From Chryseobacterium koreense CCUG 49689 (lineage in GTDB: Bacteria > Bacteroidota > Bacteroidia > Flavobacteriales > Weeksellaceae), in assembly GCF_001045435.1 (NCBI RefSeq), contig NZ_LFNG01000001.1, positions 1-64,000 of the forward strand: a DNA stretch of 64,000 bases. Reading direction: 5' to 3'. Shown piece by piece: positions 25,925-33,510 of this stretch; the first letter of the stretch is position 1; every line of letters starts with the position of its first letter. The notes under the pieces were generated by a model. That model was not told the origin of the DNA, searched no databases, and worked only from the letters and a program-made list of their open reading frames with translations. The position numbers were made by a program, and so were the translations under genes.

Positions 25925-26179
25925 ATGATGACTTTAATTTGGGTTACAAAAGCAGAATATGTTTCAGACTACAAGATTAATTTTACCTTTAATACAGGGG
26001 AAGAGGTAATTGTAAATTTGGAACAATATCTGGATGATGGTATTTTTTTGAAATTGAAAAAAAAGGATTACTTTAGAAATTTCAAGCTCAATTCCTGGAC
26101 GGTAGAGTGGGAAAACGGAGCAGACTTTTCCCCAGAATTTTTATATTCGTTAAAACCTGATAAAGAATTGATTTTATAA
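25925..26179 (+). CDS. DUF2442 domain protein
   Basis: An 84-aa protein: VTKAEYVSDYKINFTFNTGE, a strand pair and short helix, then NSWTVEWENGADFSPEFLY, the DUF2442 signature. I take the second of several candidate methionines (25925), giving a compact start 2 bp after the DUF4160 stop. The last codons and the stop (…LIL-stop) lie inside the 43-bp repeat copy 2, so this C-terminus is supplied by repeat DNA. The downstream gene at 26265-26519 is a paralogue. Confidence 0.8.
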   Translation: MMTLIWVTKAEYVSDYKINFTFNTGEEVIVNLEQYLDDGIFLKLKKKDYFRNFKLNSWTVEWENGADFSPEFLYSLKPDKELIL

Positions 26180-26212
26180 ATAAAGAGAAGTTTCGGCTTC
26201 TCTTTTTATTTC
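26170..26212. repeat. 43-bp direct repeat, copy 2
   Basis: This is the second identical copy of the lpd-terminator repeat. Its first 10 bases form the 3' end of the DUF2442 reading frame, and the hairpin then serves as that operon's terminator. Confidence 0.9.
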
Positions 26213-26264
26213 CCGGAATTCCATTATTTTATAGCTAACTTTGATTATATCAAAAGTAAAACTC

Positions 26265-26519
26265 ATGAATAATATTAAACTCACAAAAGCCAGCTATGTT
26301 TCTGAATACACTGTTAATCTGGAATTTAGCACCAATGAAAAAATGACCGTCAATCTTCAACGATTCATTGAAAAACCAGAGTTTTCCGGATTAAAAAACC
26401 AAGAAATATTCAAAGATTTTAAAATTGAAGACGGGAATTTGGTTTGGAAAAACGGAGCCCATTTCGCGGCGGATTTTCTGTATGGATTGCCGAATGAAAC
26501 AGAGCTGAGTTGCTCATAA
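26265..26519 (+). CDS. DUF2442 domain protein (paralogue)
   Basis: An 84-aa protein that opens MNNIKLTKASYVSEYTVNLE, with FKIEDGNLVWKNGAHFAADFLYGLP near the C-terminus. It is clearly homologous to the protein at 25925-26179 but diverged (about half the positions differ by eye). It is a stand-alone gene with no DUF4160 partner directly next to it, so it may have lost one, or may be the ancestral resident copy. Confidence 0.75.
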   Translation: MNNIKLTKASYVSEYTVNLEFSTNEKMTVNLQRFIEKPEFSGLKNQEIFKDFKIEDGNLVWKNGAHFAADFLYGLPNETELSCS

Positions 26520-26547
26520 ACGAGTTGGACGTAGATGAAGAATTCAG

Positions 26548-26751
26548 TCAAATAACGACTCGTTGCTTACAAGTGAATTTTCCTTTAATGTTCCTGTTCA
26601 GGAATCCGCCTTTTGAAAACGAACTTCTAAACCCTTCGAAAATTGAAAAAGGGACCTGGAAATAGTCGTAAACTTTTCCCGAAACAAACATGATGGTGAG
26701 AATCATCTGTTCGGTATTGTAGGAGAATTTTTTGATGACATTTGAAGGCAT
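26548..26751 (-). CDS. KTSC domain protein
   Basis: A 67-aa protein with VIKKFSYNTEQMILTIMFVS followed by GKVYDYFQVPFSIFEGF and SFSKGGFLNRNIKGKF: the complete KTSC domain (name from the lysine-tRNA-synthetase C-terminal-like motif). Its molecular function is not established; it is often phage- or plasmid-associated. It is convergent with the DUF2442 paralogue and its start is close to the CvfB-like gene in the opposite direction. Confidence 0.85.
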   Translation of the reverse strand: MPSNVIKKFSYNTEQMILTIMFVSGKVYDYFQVPFSIFEGFRSSFSKGGFLNRNIKGKFTCKQRVVI

Positions 26752-26801
26752 ATTTTTCTTTTTACAAATTTCATTCCATTCATTTAGTGTATTTTTGCAG
26801 C

Positions 26802-27626
26802 ATGAATATTGGCAAAACCCAGACTCTAAAGATTTATGAGCACAATTCCTCAGGTTTTATACTGGTTGACGAAAATGAAGAGAAGGCATTCCTGCCCAAA
26901 ATTTTCGCCCCCGAAAACTCATTGATTGGCGATGAAATTGAAGTTTTCGTCTTTCAGGACGATGACAAATTAAAAGCAACCACTGAAAAACCCTATGCAG
27001 AAGTAGGGGAGTTTGCGGTAATGAATTGTGTGCAAACCTTGCCGAGCGGCGCGTTTATGGATTGGGGAATCATCAAGGATTTGTTTATTCCCTACACCCA
27101 GCAAAAATTGAAAATCCAGGAAGGAAGACGATATCTGGTTTATATTTATGTTGACGAAAAAACGGGACTGATCACCGGAACCACCAAATTCAAGCGGAAT
27201 CCACAATACACGGATTTACCCTTCAAAAATGGAGATCAAGTGGACCTGATTTTGATGGGCGAAAGTGAGCTCGGATGGAATGTCGTCATCAACAAAGAAT
27301 ACATCGGACTTATTTACGCAAGTGATGTTTACAAGAAACTTTATCCATTGTCTCAAGAAACCGGCTACATCAAAACCATTCGTGAAGATGGTAAAATTGA
27401 TGTGACTTTGCAGCCGGAAGGTTTTGCACACATTGACGAGTTCCAAAAAATCATTCTGGAAAAACTGAATGAAAATTACGGTTTGCTTTACCTTTCCGAT
27501 AAATCCTCGCCGGAAGAGATCAAAGACGAACTCCAGATGAGCAAGAAGAACTTCAAAAAAGCAATCGGCGGACTTTATAAGGACAAAAAGATTGAGATTT
27601 TGGAGGATAAAATCAGGTTGCTCTAA
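26802..27626 (+). CDS. CvfB-like S1 RNA-binding protein
   Basis: A 274-aa cytosolic protein with tandem S1/OB-fold modules and a C-terminal winged-helix-like region. The N-terminal strand set (MNIGKTQTLKIYEHNSSGFI), the PSGAFMDWGIIKDLFIPYTQ turn and the GYIKTIREDGKIDVTL S1 motif near residue 190 match the CvfB/YitL group. The terminal PEEIKDELQMSKKNFKKAIG is the usual final domain. RNA binding and virulence-gene post-transcriptional roles are known for CvfB in staphylococci. I took the ATG at 26802 because the upstream extension is AT-rich and hydrophobic. Confidence 0.85.
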   Translation: MNIGKTQTLKIYEHNSSGFILVDENEEKAFLPKIFAPENSLIGDEIEVFVFQDDDKLKATTEKPYAEVGEFAVMNCVQTLPSGAFMDWGIIKDLFIPYTQQKLKIQEGRRYLVYIYVDEKTGLITGTTKFKRNPQYTDLPFKNGDQVDLILMGESELGWNVVINKEYIGLIYASDVYKKLYPLSQETGYIKTIREDGKIDVTLQPEGFAHIDEFQKIILEKLNENYGLLYLSDKSSPEEIKDELQMSKKNFKKAIGGLYKDKKIEILEDKIRLL

Positions 27627-27682
27627 TCTAAATAGTACTTGCGGTTTCAAGAACTAATCTTGAAAACGTTTTGATTATCAAT

Positions 27683-27710
27683 AAAAAAAGTTCTTCAAAA
27701 GAGAACTTTT
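27683..27710 (-). terminator. Terminator after tRNA-Pro
   Basis: On the minus strand an AAAGTTCT/AGAACTTT stem with a TTTTGA loop is followed by seven T residues, immediately 3' of the tRNA. Confidence 0.7.
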
Positions 27711-27716
27711 AATGAG

Positions 27717-27790
27717 TCGGGATGACTGGATTCGAACCAGCGACCCCTTGCACCCCATGCAAGTACGCTACCAAGCTGCGCTACATCCCG
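27717..27790 (-). tRNA. tRNA-Pro(GGG)
   Basis: The minus-strand transcript folds as a 74-nt cloverleaf: acceptor CGGGATG/CATCCCG, anticodon stem CTTGC/GCAAG with loop ATGGGGT (anticodon GGG), T-arm with TTCGAAT, discriminator A. CCA is not encoded (CTC follows). It closely resembles the bacterial proline GGG isoacceptor. Confidence 0.9.
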
Positions 27791-27831
27791 AAATTGCTGC
27801 AAAATTAATAATTTCATCCCACTTAGGAAAC

Positions 27832-28179
27832 TCATTCTTTCCTCACCAGCAGAATCCAGTCATCCTCCAGAAATTTATAGCCGATATCGTAAACAAATCG
27901 GTATTCCGCACCGTTTTTATAAACCCGCAAGTTGGTGAAATAGTCAAAGTTGAACCCTTCTGAAGTGAGTTTGTTTCTAGTGGTTTTTGCCTTTCCATCC
28001 ACATAATTCTGTTCAGCGAGAATTCGGTGGTTTTTGCGCAATTTGTTGTTGATGTTGCGCATCAGATTGGTGGAATCCTTGTTGTGTTTGTTGTTGAAGG
28101 CGTTTCTGCAGCCATCGTTACAGAATTTCTTGTCACTTCTGCCGATGATTTTGTCGCCACATTCCAGACAGTTGCTCAT
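27832..28179 (-). CDS. Zinc-ribbon protein (DUF2116-like)
   Basis: A small protein of 115 aa with an N-terminal zinc ribbon: CLECG…FCNDGC (C-x2-C and C-x3-C), followed by KHNKDSTNLMRNINNKLRKN and a second basic, beta-rich half. It resembles DUF2116-type zinc-ribbon proteins. I start at MSNCLECG; the 13 codons upstream are less convincing. It ends 42 bp before tRNA-Pro and is separated by only 4 bp from the VOC gene upstream, so the two may be co-transcribed. Confidence 0.65.
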   Translation of the reverse strand: MSNCLECGDKIIGRSDKKFCNDGCRNAFNNKHNKDSTNLMRNINNKLRKNHRILAEQNYVDGKAKTTRNKLTSEGFNFDYFTNLRVYKNGAEYRFVYDIGYKFLEDDWILLVRKE

Positions 28180-28183
28180 GGTG

Positions 28184-28573
28184 TTAGATTTTTTTGGCAA
28201 ATGCGATGATATGTCCATCCGGATCGGAAAAATAAAAACAGCAATCTCCCCAATTCCGTTCTTCCAATGGACTGATTATTTTAATGTTCAATGCTTTTAT
28301 TTCGCTATAAACTTTAATTAAATCATCGACATAGAGGTACAGTTCACACCGCGGAATTCCCGTTCCAGTAGATGGATTAGGAGTTTCGTTTCGCAATATT
28401 TTTTCAATTCCTGAATTGGGCATCAAACCCAAAACAAAGTCATTTGAAATCCGGAATTCAGACATTCCAGATACGTTCAAATCTGCATTTCTCCCCAATA
28501 TTCTTTCATAGAATTTGGTGCTCTGCTCCTGATTTTCCACATATAAAATCGTGTGAACTTTTTCTATTTTCAA
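28184..28573 (-). CDS. VOC-family protein (glyoxalase/bleomycin-resistance-like)
   Basis: A 129-aa paired beta-alpha-beta protein. It has HTILYVENQEQSTKFYERIL at the N-terminus and CCFYFSDPDGHIIAFA at the C-terminus with the metal-binding-type Asp-His, plus a central E-L-Y-L-Y-V-D-D-L strand. The best available start codon is TTG. No substrate can be inferred. A strong terminator separates it from the acyl-CoA ligase gene upstream. Confidence 0.75.
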   Translation of the reverse strand: MKIEKVHTILYVENQEQSTKFYERILGRNADLNVSGMSEFRISNDFVLGLMPNSGIEKILRNETPNPSTGTGIPRCELYLYVDDLIKVYSEIKALNIKIISPLEERNWGDCCFYFSDPDGHIIAFAKKI

Positions 28574-28605
28574 AATGATTGGATTTGTCTTCCATCAAAT
28601 ATAAA

Positions 28606-28635
28606 GAAAATATCCGCTTGCAAGCGGATATTTTT
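28606..28635 (-). terminator. Terminator of the acyl-CoA ligase gene
   Basis: A perfect palindrome AAATATCCGCTTG/CAAGCGGATATTT lies just beyond the ligase stop codon. On the minus strand it is followed by a T-rich tail. Confidence 0.65.
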
Positions 28636-28656
28636 CTGAAAATCTTATGGTTGAAA

Positions 28657-30435
28657 TTATTCTTCATGACCGTACATTTTATTGTACAGTTTAATGTATT
28701 TTTCCTTCACCGCTTTTCTCTTTAATTTTAGGGTGGGTGTCAATTCCCCGGATTCAATGGACCAGATATTCGGAGTGAGCTCAAATTTCTTGATCTGCTC
28801 CCAGCTTCCGAGTTTGGTGTTCAGGTAATCAATTTCTTTTCCGATTCTGGCGATCAATTCTGGGCTTTTTACCAGTTCTTCAGGCTTGTCGCCCAGTTGA
28901 TATCCTTTTCTATCTGCCCAGTTCTTAACGAAATTGAAATCCGGCTGGACTAAAGCACACGGCATTTTTTCACCTTCGCCCACGACCATGATTTGCTCGA
29001 TGAATTTGGATGCTTTAGCCAGGTTTTCAATCACTTGCGGAGCCACATATTTTCCACCGGAAGTCTTGAACATTTCCTTTTTCCGGTCGGTAATGTGCAG
29101 ATATCCTTCGTCGTCAATATGACCGATATCTCCGGTTTTAAAATACCCGTCTTCTGTAAACGCTTCTTTGGTCATTTCCTCATTTTTGAAGTAACCCACA
29201 AAAACGGAAGGTCCTTTCACCGTAATTTCGCCATCTTCCTGGATTTTCACATCCAGATTTTCTAAGACATGGCCCACTGTTCCAATCTTGATTTTTCCGA
29301 AACTGTTCACTGAAATTACCGGGGATGTTTCGGTTAAACCATAACCTTCCAAAATTGGGATTCCGGCGTTTTGGAACATTTTATTCAGTCTAGCCGATAA
29401 TGCCGCAGAACCTGAAACCAAAGTGATGATATTTCCACCCAAACCTTCTCTCCATTTGGAGAAAACCAATTTGTCGGCAATGATTTCCTTCAGTCCGGAA
29501 GGTTTGCCGATTCCCTGTTTCGCCTTGTTCACTCCTAATGCCCAAAGGAAAATTTTCGATTTCAGACCGCCCGCTGAAGTTCCTTTGTCATAAATTTTGT
29601 CATAAACTTTTTCGATCAAACGTGGAACTACCGACATCAGATGTGGTTTCACTTCCTTAATGTTGTCACCCATTTTTTCAATGCTTTCCGCGAAATAGAT
29701 GGAGTAGCCGTTGTATTGATACAGATAAAACAACATTCTTTCGAAAATATGGCAGATCGGCAAAAAGCTGAGCACCTTTATTTCTTTGTAATCCAAGCCT
29801 TTAACTCTTGGAATCCTTGGATCGGAGGCCAAAACATTTGACACGATGTTTTCGTGCGTGAGCATTACTCCTTTTGGTTTTCCGGTGGTTCCGGAAGTGT
29901 AGATGATGGTTGCCAAATCATTGGCAGTAATGCTATTTGAAATATCTTCAACTTCGGTTTGTGTAGCTTCATCTTTACCTAAGTCCAGAATTTCTCTCCA
30001 ATTCGCGGCACCGTCAATCTGATCAAAAGTGAAAATTCCCTGCAGTGAGCCAACATTAGGCTTGATCTGCATCACTTTGTCTAAAAGCTCCCGATCGGAA
30101 ACGAAACAGTATTTCACCTCGGCATTGTTAAAAATAAAATCATAATCCTCCGGAGATATAGATGGATAAACCGGAACCGAAACCGCACCGATCTGAGAAA
30201 TCCCCATATCCATGACCGCCCATTCCGTGCGGGTTGCAGTGGTGATCAGTGAAATTTTGTCACCGGGTTTGATTCCCAGTTTCAACAATCCACGGGAAAT
30301 TTGATTGCCCATATTGATGTATTCCTGGGTAGAGGTTTTCTCCCATTCTCCATGATATTTTGTCACGAACATGTCCTCTCTCGCATATTTCTCCAATGCA
30401 TTGTGAGCAAAATCAAAAATCCTTTTTATTGTCAT
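28657..30435 (-). CDS. fadD: Long-chain acyl-CoA synthetase (AMP-forming)
   Basis: It activates fatty acids with ATP and CoA. The 592-aa protein has the adenylate-forming motif YTSGTTGKPKGVMLTHENI, the core motif EGYGLTETSPVISVN, and the fatty-acid-type ligase hinge GYFKTGDIGHIDDEGYLHITDRKKE. It is oriented opposite to the acyl-CoA dehydrogenase gene, 171 bp away, which it probably feeds with substrate in beta-oxidation. FadD is used here as a functional name, not an orthology proof. Confidence 0.9.
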   Translation of the reverse strand: MTIKRIFDFAHNALEKYAREDMFVTKYHGEWEKTSTQEYINMGNQISRGLLKLGIKPGDKISLITTATRTEWAVMDMGISQIGAVSVPVYPSISPEDYDFIFNNAEVKYCFVSDRELLDKVMQIKPNVGSLQGIFTFDQIDGAANWREILDLGKDEATQTEVEDISNSITANDLATIIYTSGTTGKPKGVMLTHENIVSNVLASDPRIPRVKGLDYKEIKVLSFLPICHIFERMLFYLYQYNGYSIYFAESIEKMGDNIKEVKPHLMSVVPRLIEKVYDKIYDKGTSAGGLKSKIFLWALGVNKAKQGIGKPSGLKEIIADKLVFSKWREGLGGNIITLVSGSAALSARLNKMFQNAGIPILEGYGLTETSPVISVNSFGKIKIGTVGHVLENLDVKIQEDGEITVKGPSVFVGYFKNEEMTKEAFTEDGYFKTGDIGHIDDEGYLHITDRKKEMFKTSGGKYVAPQVIENLAKASKFIEQIMVVGEGEKMPCALVQPDFNFVKNWADRKGYQLGDKPEELVKSPELIARIGKEIDYLNTKLGSWEQIKKFELTPNIWSIESGELTPTLKLKRKAVKEKYIKLYNKMYGHEE

Positions 30436-30606
30436 AACTTAATTATTATTTATTCCTAAATTAAAACTCCGATTTCTTAAAATTGAGTTAATGTAAAAAT
30501 ATCATTTTTATTTTAACCTGCAAAACCTAATAACTGCCTGATTCCAATTAAATTTTTTCCTTTTTGGAAAAGTTGTAAATTTACCCTCAAATAAACAGTA
30601 AACTTT

Positions 30607-31746
30607 ATGAATTTTAATTTAACAGAAGAGCAGTTGATGATTCAGCAAGCGGCGAGAGATTTTGCGCAGACTGAGCTTTTGCCCGGAGTAATCGAGAGAG
30701 ATAATCTGCAGAAATTTCCACACGAGCAGGTAAAGAAAATGGGAGAACTGGGCTTCCTCGGAATGATGGTGGATCCGAAATATGGTGGTGCCGGAATGGA
30801 CAGCGTTTCCTATGTCTTGGCAATGGAAGAAATTGCCAAAATAGACGCTTCTGCAGCGGTGGTCATGTCTGTGAACAATTCACTGGTTTGTGCAGGATTA
30901 GAAAAATTCTGCAATGAGGAGCAAAAAATGAAATACCTGAAACCGCTCGCAAGTGGTGAAGTAATCGGGGCATTTGCGCTTTCTGAGCCGGAAGCTGGTT
31001 CTGACGCAACCTCCCAAAAAACTACTGCCGAAGATAAAGGAGATCACTACCTCTTGAACGGAATCAAAAACTGGATTACTAATGGTGGAAACGCGGCTTA
31101 CTACATCGTGATTGCACAAACTGATCCGGAGAAAAAACATAAGGGAATCAACGCGTTCATCGTGGAAAGAGGTTGGGAAGGCTTCGAAATCGGACCAAAA
31201 GAAGACAAACTCGGAATCCGAGGAAGTGATACCCATTCCCTCATTTTTAATAATGTGAAAATCCCTAAAGAAAACAGAATCGGGGAAGACGGTTTCGGAT
31301 TTAATTTCGCCATGGCTGTTTTAAACGGCGGAAGAATCGGCATTGCTTCCCAAGCTTTGGGAATCGCTTCCGGTGCTTATGAATTGGCATTGAAATATGC
31401 TAAAACCAGAAAAGCTTTTAAAACCGAAATCATCAATCACCAAGCAATCGCTTTCAAATTGGCGGATATGGCGACCCAGATCACGGCGGCAAGAATGCTT
31501 TGCTATAAAGCCGCAGCTGAAAAAGATGAAGGAAAAGACATCTCAGAAAGCGGTGCGATGGCGAAACTTTACGCCTCCCAAGTTGCGATGGACACCACCA
31601 TTGAGGCTGTTCAAATCCACGGTGGATATGGTTATGTGAAGGAATATCACGTGGAAAGAATGATGCGTGACGCCAAAATTACCCAGATTTATGAGGGAAC
31701 TTCCGAGATCCAAAAAATTGTCATTTCACGCTCTATTTCCAAGTAA
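30607..31746 (+). CDS. Acyl-CoA dehydrogenase
   Basis: An FAD enzyme catalysing the first step of beta-oxidation. The 379-aa length is standard. It has FALSEPEAGSDATSQKTTAE (signature 1), IHGGYGYVKEYHVERMMRDA and the terminal YEGTSEIQKIVISRSI. The catalytic Glu is in IYEGTSE near residue 366, the position used by short/medium-chain members. It is divergent from the acyl-CoA synthetase gene. It lacks a neighbouring enoyl-CoA hydratase gene here. Confidence 0.93.
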   Translation: MNFNLTEEQLMIQQAARDFAQTELLPGVIERDNLQKFPHEQVKKMGELGFLGMMVDPKYGGAGMDSVSYVLAMEEIAKIDASAAVVMSVNNSLVCAGLEKFCNEEQKMKYLKPLASGEVIGAFALSEPEAGSDATSQKTTAEDKGDHYLLNGIKNWITNGGNAAYYIVIAQTDPEKKHKGINAFIVERGWEGFEIGPKEDKLGIRGSDTHSLIFNNVKIPKENRIGEDGFGFNFAMAVLNGGRIGIASQALGIASGAYELALKYAKTRKAFKTEIINHQAIAFKLADMATQITAARMLCYKAAAEKDEGKDISESGAMAKLYASQVAMDTTIEAVQIHGGYGYVKEYHVERMMRDAKITQIYEGTSEIQKIVISRSISK

Positions 31747-31763
31747 ATTAAAATTCTAAAATC

Positions 31764-31959
31764 ATGAAATACGTTTGGATTTCCTTGGTCACTGACCAGC
31801 TATGAATTTGAGTTTTCGATTGAAAACGAAGCGGTTTATAAACAGCTTGAAATGAACAGCGGGAAAACCTTCGATCTACACTACAAGGAATACCACGGAA
31901 TCCTGCCTTGGAGAGGAAATACCAATTACGTGGTAGATCAGGTGATCAACATGAAATAG
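31764..31959 (+). pseudogene. Degenerate small membrane-protein gene remnant
   Basis: An ATG at 31764 opens a frame that stops after 13 codons. Starting a few bases later, another frame reads coherently: YEFEFSIENEAVYKQLEMNS, then GKTFDLHYKEYHGILPWRGN, then TNYVVDQVINMK-stop. This matches the C-terminal part of a small flavobacterial protein family I know only from automatic '6-phosphogluconate dehydrogenase' labels. The N-terminal membrane helix is missing, so the gene is truncated and frameshifted. Confidence 0.5.
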
Positions 31960-32295
31960 TATTTAGAAAAGAGTTTTAATCCCTTCAATTTTGGTTGAGG
32001 GGATTTCTTTTTTTTGTCAAAGTAAGAATTACCGCTCTTTATGGCGTTTCGAAAACAATCAGGAAAATAATCATCTTAAAAAACGGTTCACAAAAAATTT
32101 CAGTAGCTTTTTGGCGAGTGCATTACGACTTTTATTTAAAGTGAATTACAGTAGTAATCATTAGTTGGTAAGTTTTTTTGATTATGCTTTGAACAAGAAA
32201 TAAAACGCCGGGGAAAATGAGTTATATTTTTTCGCAATGACGTCCACAAAATAAATCTTTGCAGTTTAAGAAACTCCAGTTTCCTCAATCATTGA
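31960..32295. other. 336-bp interval: terminator and no recognised gene
   Basis: Apart from the terminator at 31978-32016, the stretch shows no open frame of convincing length and no RNA-like structure. Confidence 0.6.
31978..32016 (+). terminator. Terminator after the acyl-CoA dehydrogenase region
   Basis: An AATCCCTTCAA/TTGAGGGGATT stem with loop TTTTGG is followed by C and eight or more T. Confidence 0.75.
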
Positions 32296-33456
32296 TCATT
32301 TCTTCGGCATATATTTTGAATAATCGGGATGTCCTCCGCTGTCTTTTTCCTCTTGATTTTCCGGTTCAGAAACTGGCTCAGTTGAAGTCTGATTTTCTTC
32401 AGGATACCGGATTTTTTGTTGATTTAAAGATTGTTGTCTTTCAAATTCTTGTCTGGCTTTTCTCTTTTTGTTTCTGGCGACGATATACCAAACCAAAATC
32501 CCGATCAGCAGAATCGGCCAAAACGGAAGCAGAAAAAGCAGTATTTCTCCTAATATTTTCGATCCCTGCAACAACGCGTTCGAGGATTTGTCGCCGAAAG
32601 TACCAGTTTTAAGGGAATCAGTGTCTTTATTAGCACTAATATTCGCCGAATTTTCATTTTGGAAAAGTGAAATTTCCACGTCGCAAAGCTGTTTCGAATC
32701 ATAATCCATTCCTTGGGAAACAGTTGACTTCATCCGGATTTCGCCTAAAGTTGAAGCGGATTCCACCAATTGGTCAAAGTAGGATAGCGGAACTTTTGCC
32801 GAAAAAGATTCTTTCGAAATGCCCTCAGTTTGTGAAAAATTCTCGGCGACCAAATCGGCATGATGGTCCCGGAATTTCTGTTTCAAAAGCGCTTTCGCTT
32901 CTGTGAGGTTTTCCACCTGAATTTGAAGTTGGGCGGTTTTCACCAATGGATTTTTTTCAACAATTAAGGGAACTGTTGATGGCGAATTCTCACTTTGGAC
33001 TTCAGATTTGGATGGCGTTTGAACGTTTTCCTTTTGTGTTTTTGTCTGTTTCAGGATTTTGTCGGCAGTCTTCGACAAAACATCCAGAGGATGCGCTCCT
33101 TTTTTCAGCGCGGAATTGGCGGAATCCAAGGTTTTCGCCAGGTCTGTTCCGGACTTCACGTTTTTGGTGATGTCCTGAATCTGTTTATTGATCGAGTCAA
33201 TTTGCCAACTTCCGGCTTTTATCGTGGAATCGATCGCCTTTTTTTGTTTTTCGATTTCGGGAATGATTACTTTTCTGGCAATTCCGTCTTTGCTGTTGAT
33301 CTTTTTGGAAATGGAATCGAGCGTCTTAATTCCCGCATTCGCTTTGTTGAACAGGGAATCAGCCTTTTTGATTTGGTCGGTGGTTTGCTGAATGGAGGAT
33401 TTGTCGCAGGAAATGAGCGCAATTCCGATCAGGATGGAAAAGAAGAGTTTCTTCAT
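32296..33456 (-). CDS. DUF4349-domain lipoprotein with coiled coil and membrane helix
   Basis: A 386-aa protein whose start (MKKLFFSILIGIALISCDKS) gives a signal peptide with lipobox ISC. A long helical, Lys/Asp-rich segment (~residues 20-150) is followed by a DUF4349-type region (TAQLQIQVENLTEAKALLKQ … GEIRMKSTVSQGMDYDSKQLCDVEISL) and a strongly hydrophobic helix (~residues 300-325) with a basic cytoplasmic tail. DUF4349 proteins are of unknown function. It lies upstream of nothing on its strand except the convergent M1-like gene, from which it is separated by about 55 bp. Confidence 0.75.
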   Translation of the reverse strand: MKKLFFSILIGIALISCDKSSIQQTTDQIKKADSLFNKANAGIKTLDSISKKINSKDGIARKVIIPEIEKQKKAIDSTIKAGSWQIDSINKQIQDITKNVKSGTDLAKTLDSANSALKKGAHPLDVLSKTADKILKQTKTQKENVQTPSKSEVQSENSPSTVPLIVEKNPLVKTAQLQIQVENLTEAKALLKQKFRDHHADLVAENFSQTEGISKESFSAKVPLSYFDQLVESASTLGEIRMKSTVSQGMDYDSKQLCDVEISLFQNENSANISANKDTDSLKTGTFGDKSSNALLQGSKILGEILLFLLPFWPILLIGILVWYIVARNKKRKARQEFERQQSLNQQKIRYPEENQTSTEPVSEPENQEEKDSGGHPDYSKYMPKK

Positions 33457-33510
33457 TTTTAAGATTCGGTTAAAACATACCGTTTGAATCAAAATGTGTT
33501 CCTAAATGGA

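Noticed and set aside
25591-26212. CRISPR-like interpretation of the 43-bp repeats
   Set aside because: Only two copies separated by 536 bp of coding DNA, and each contains a terminator hairpin; not a repeat-spacer array.
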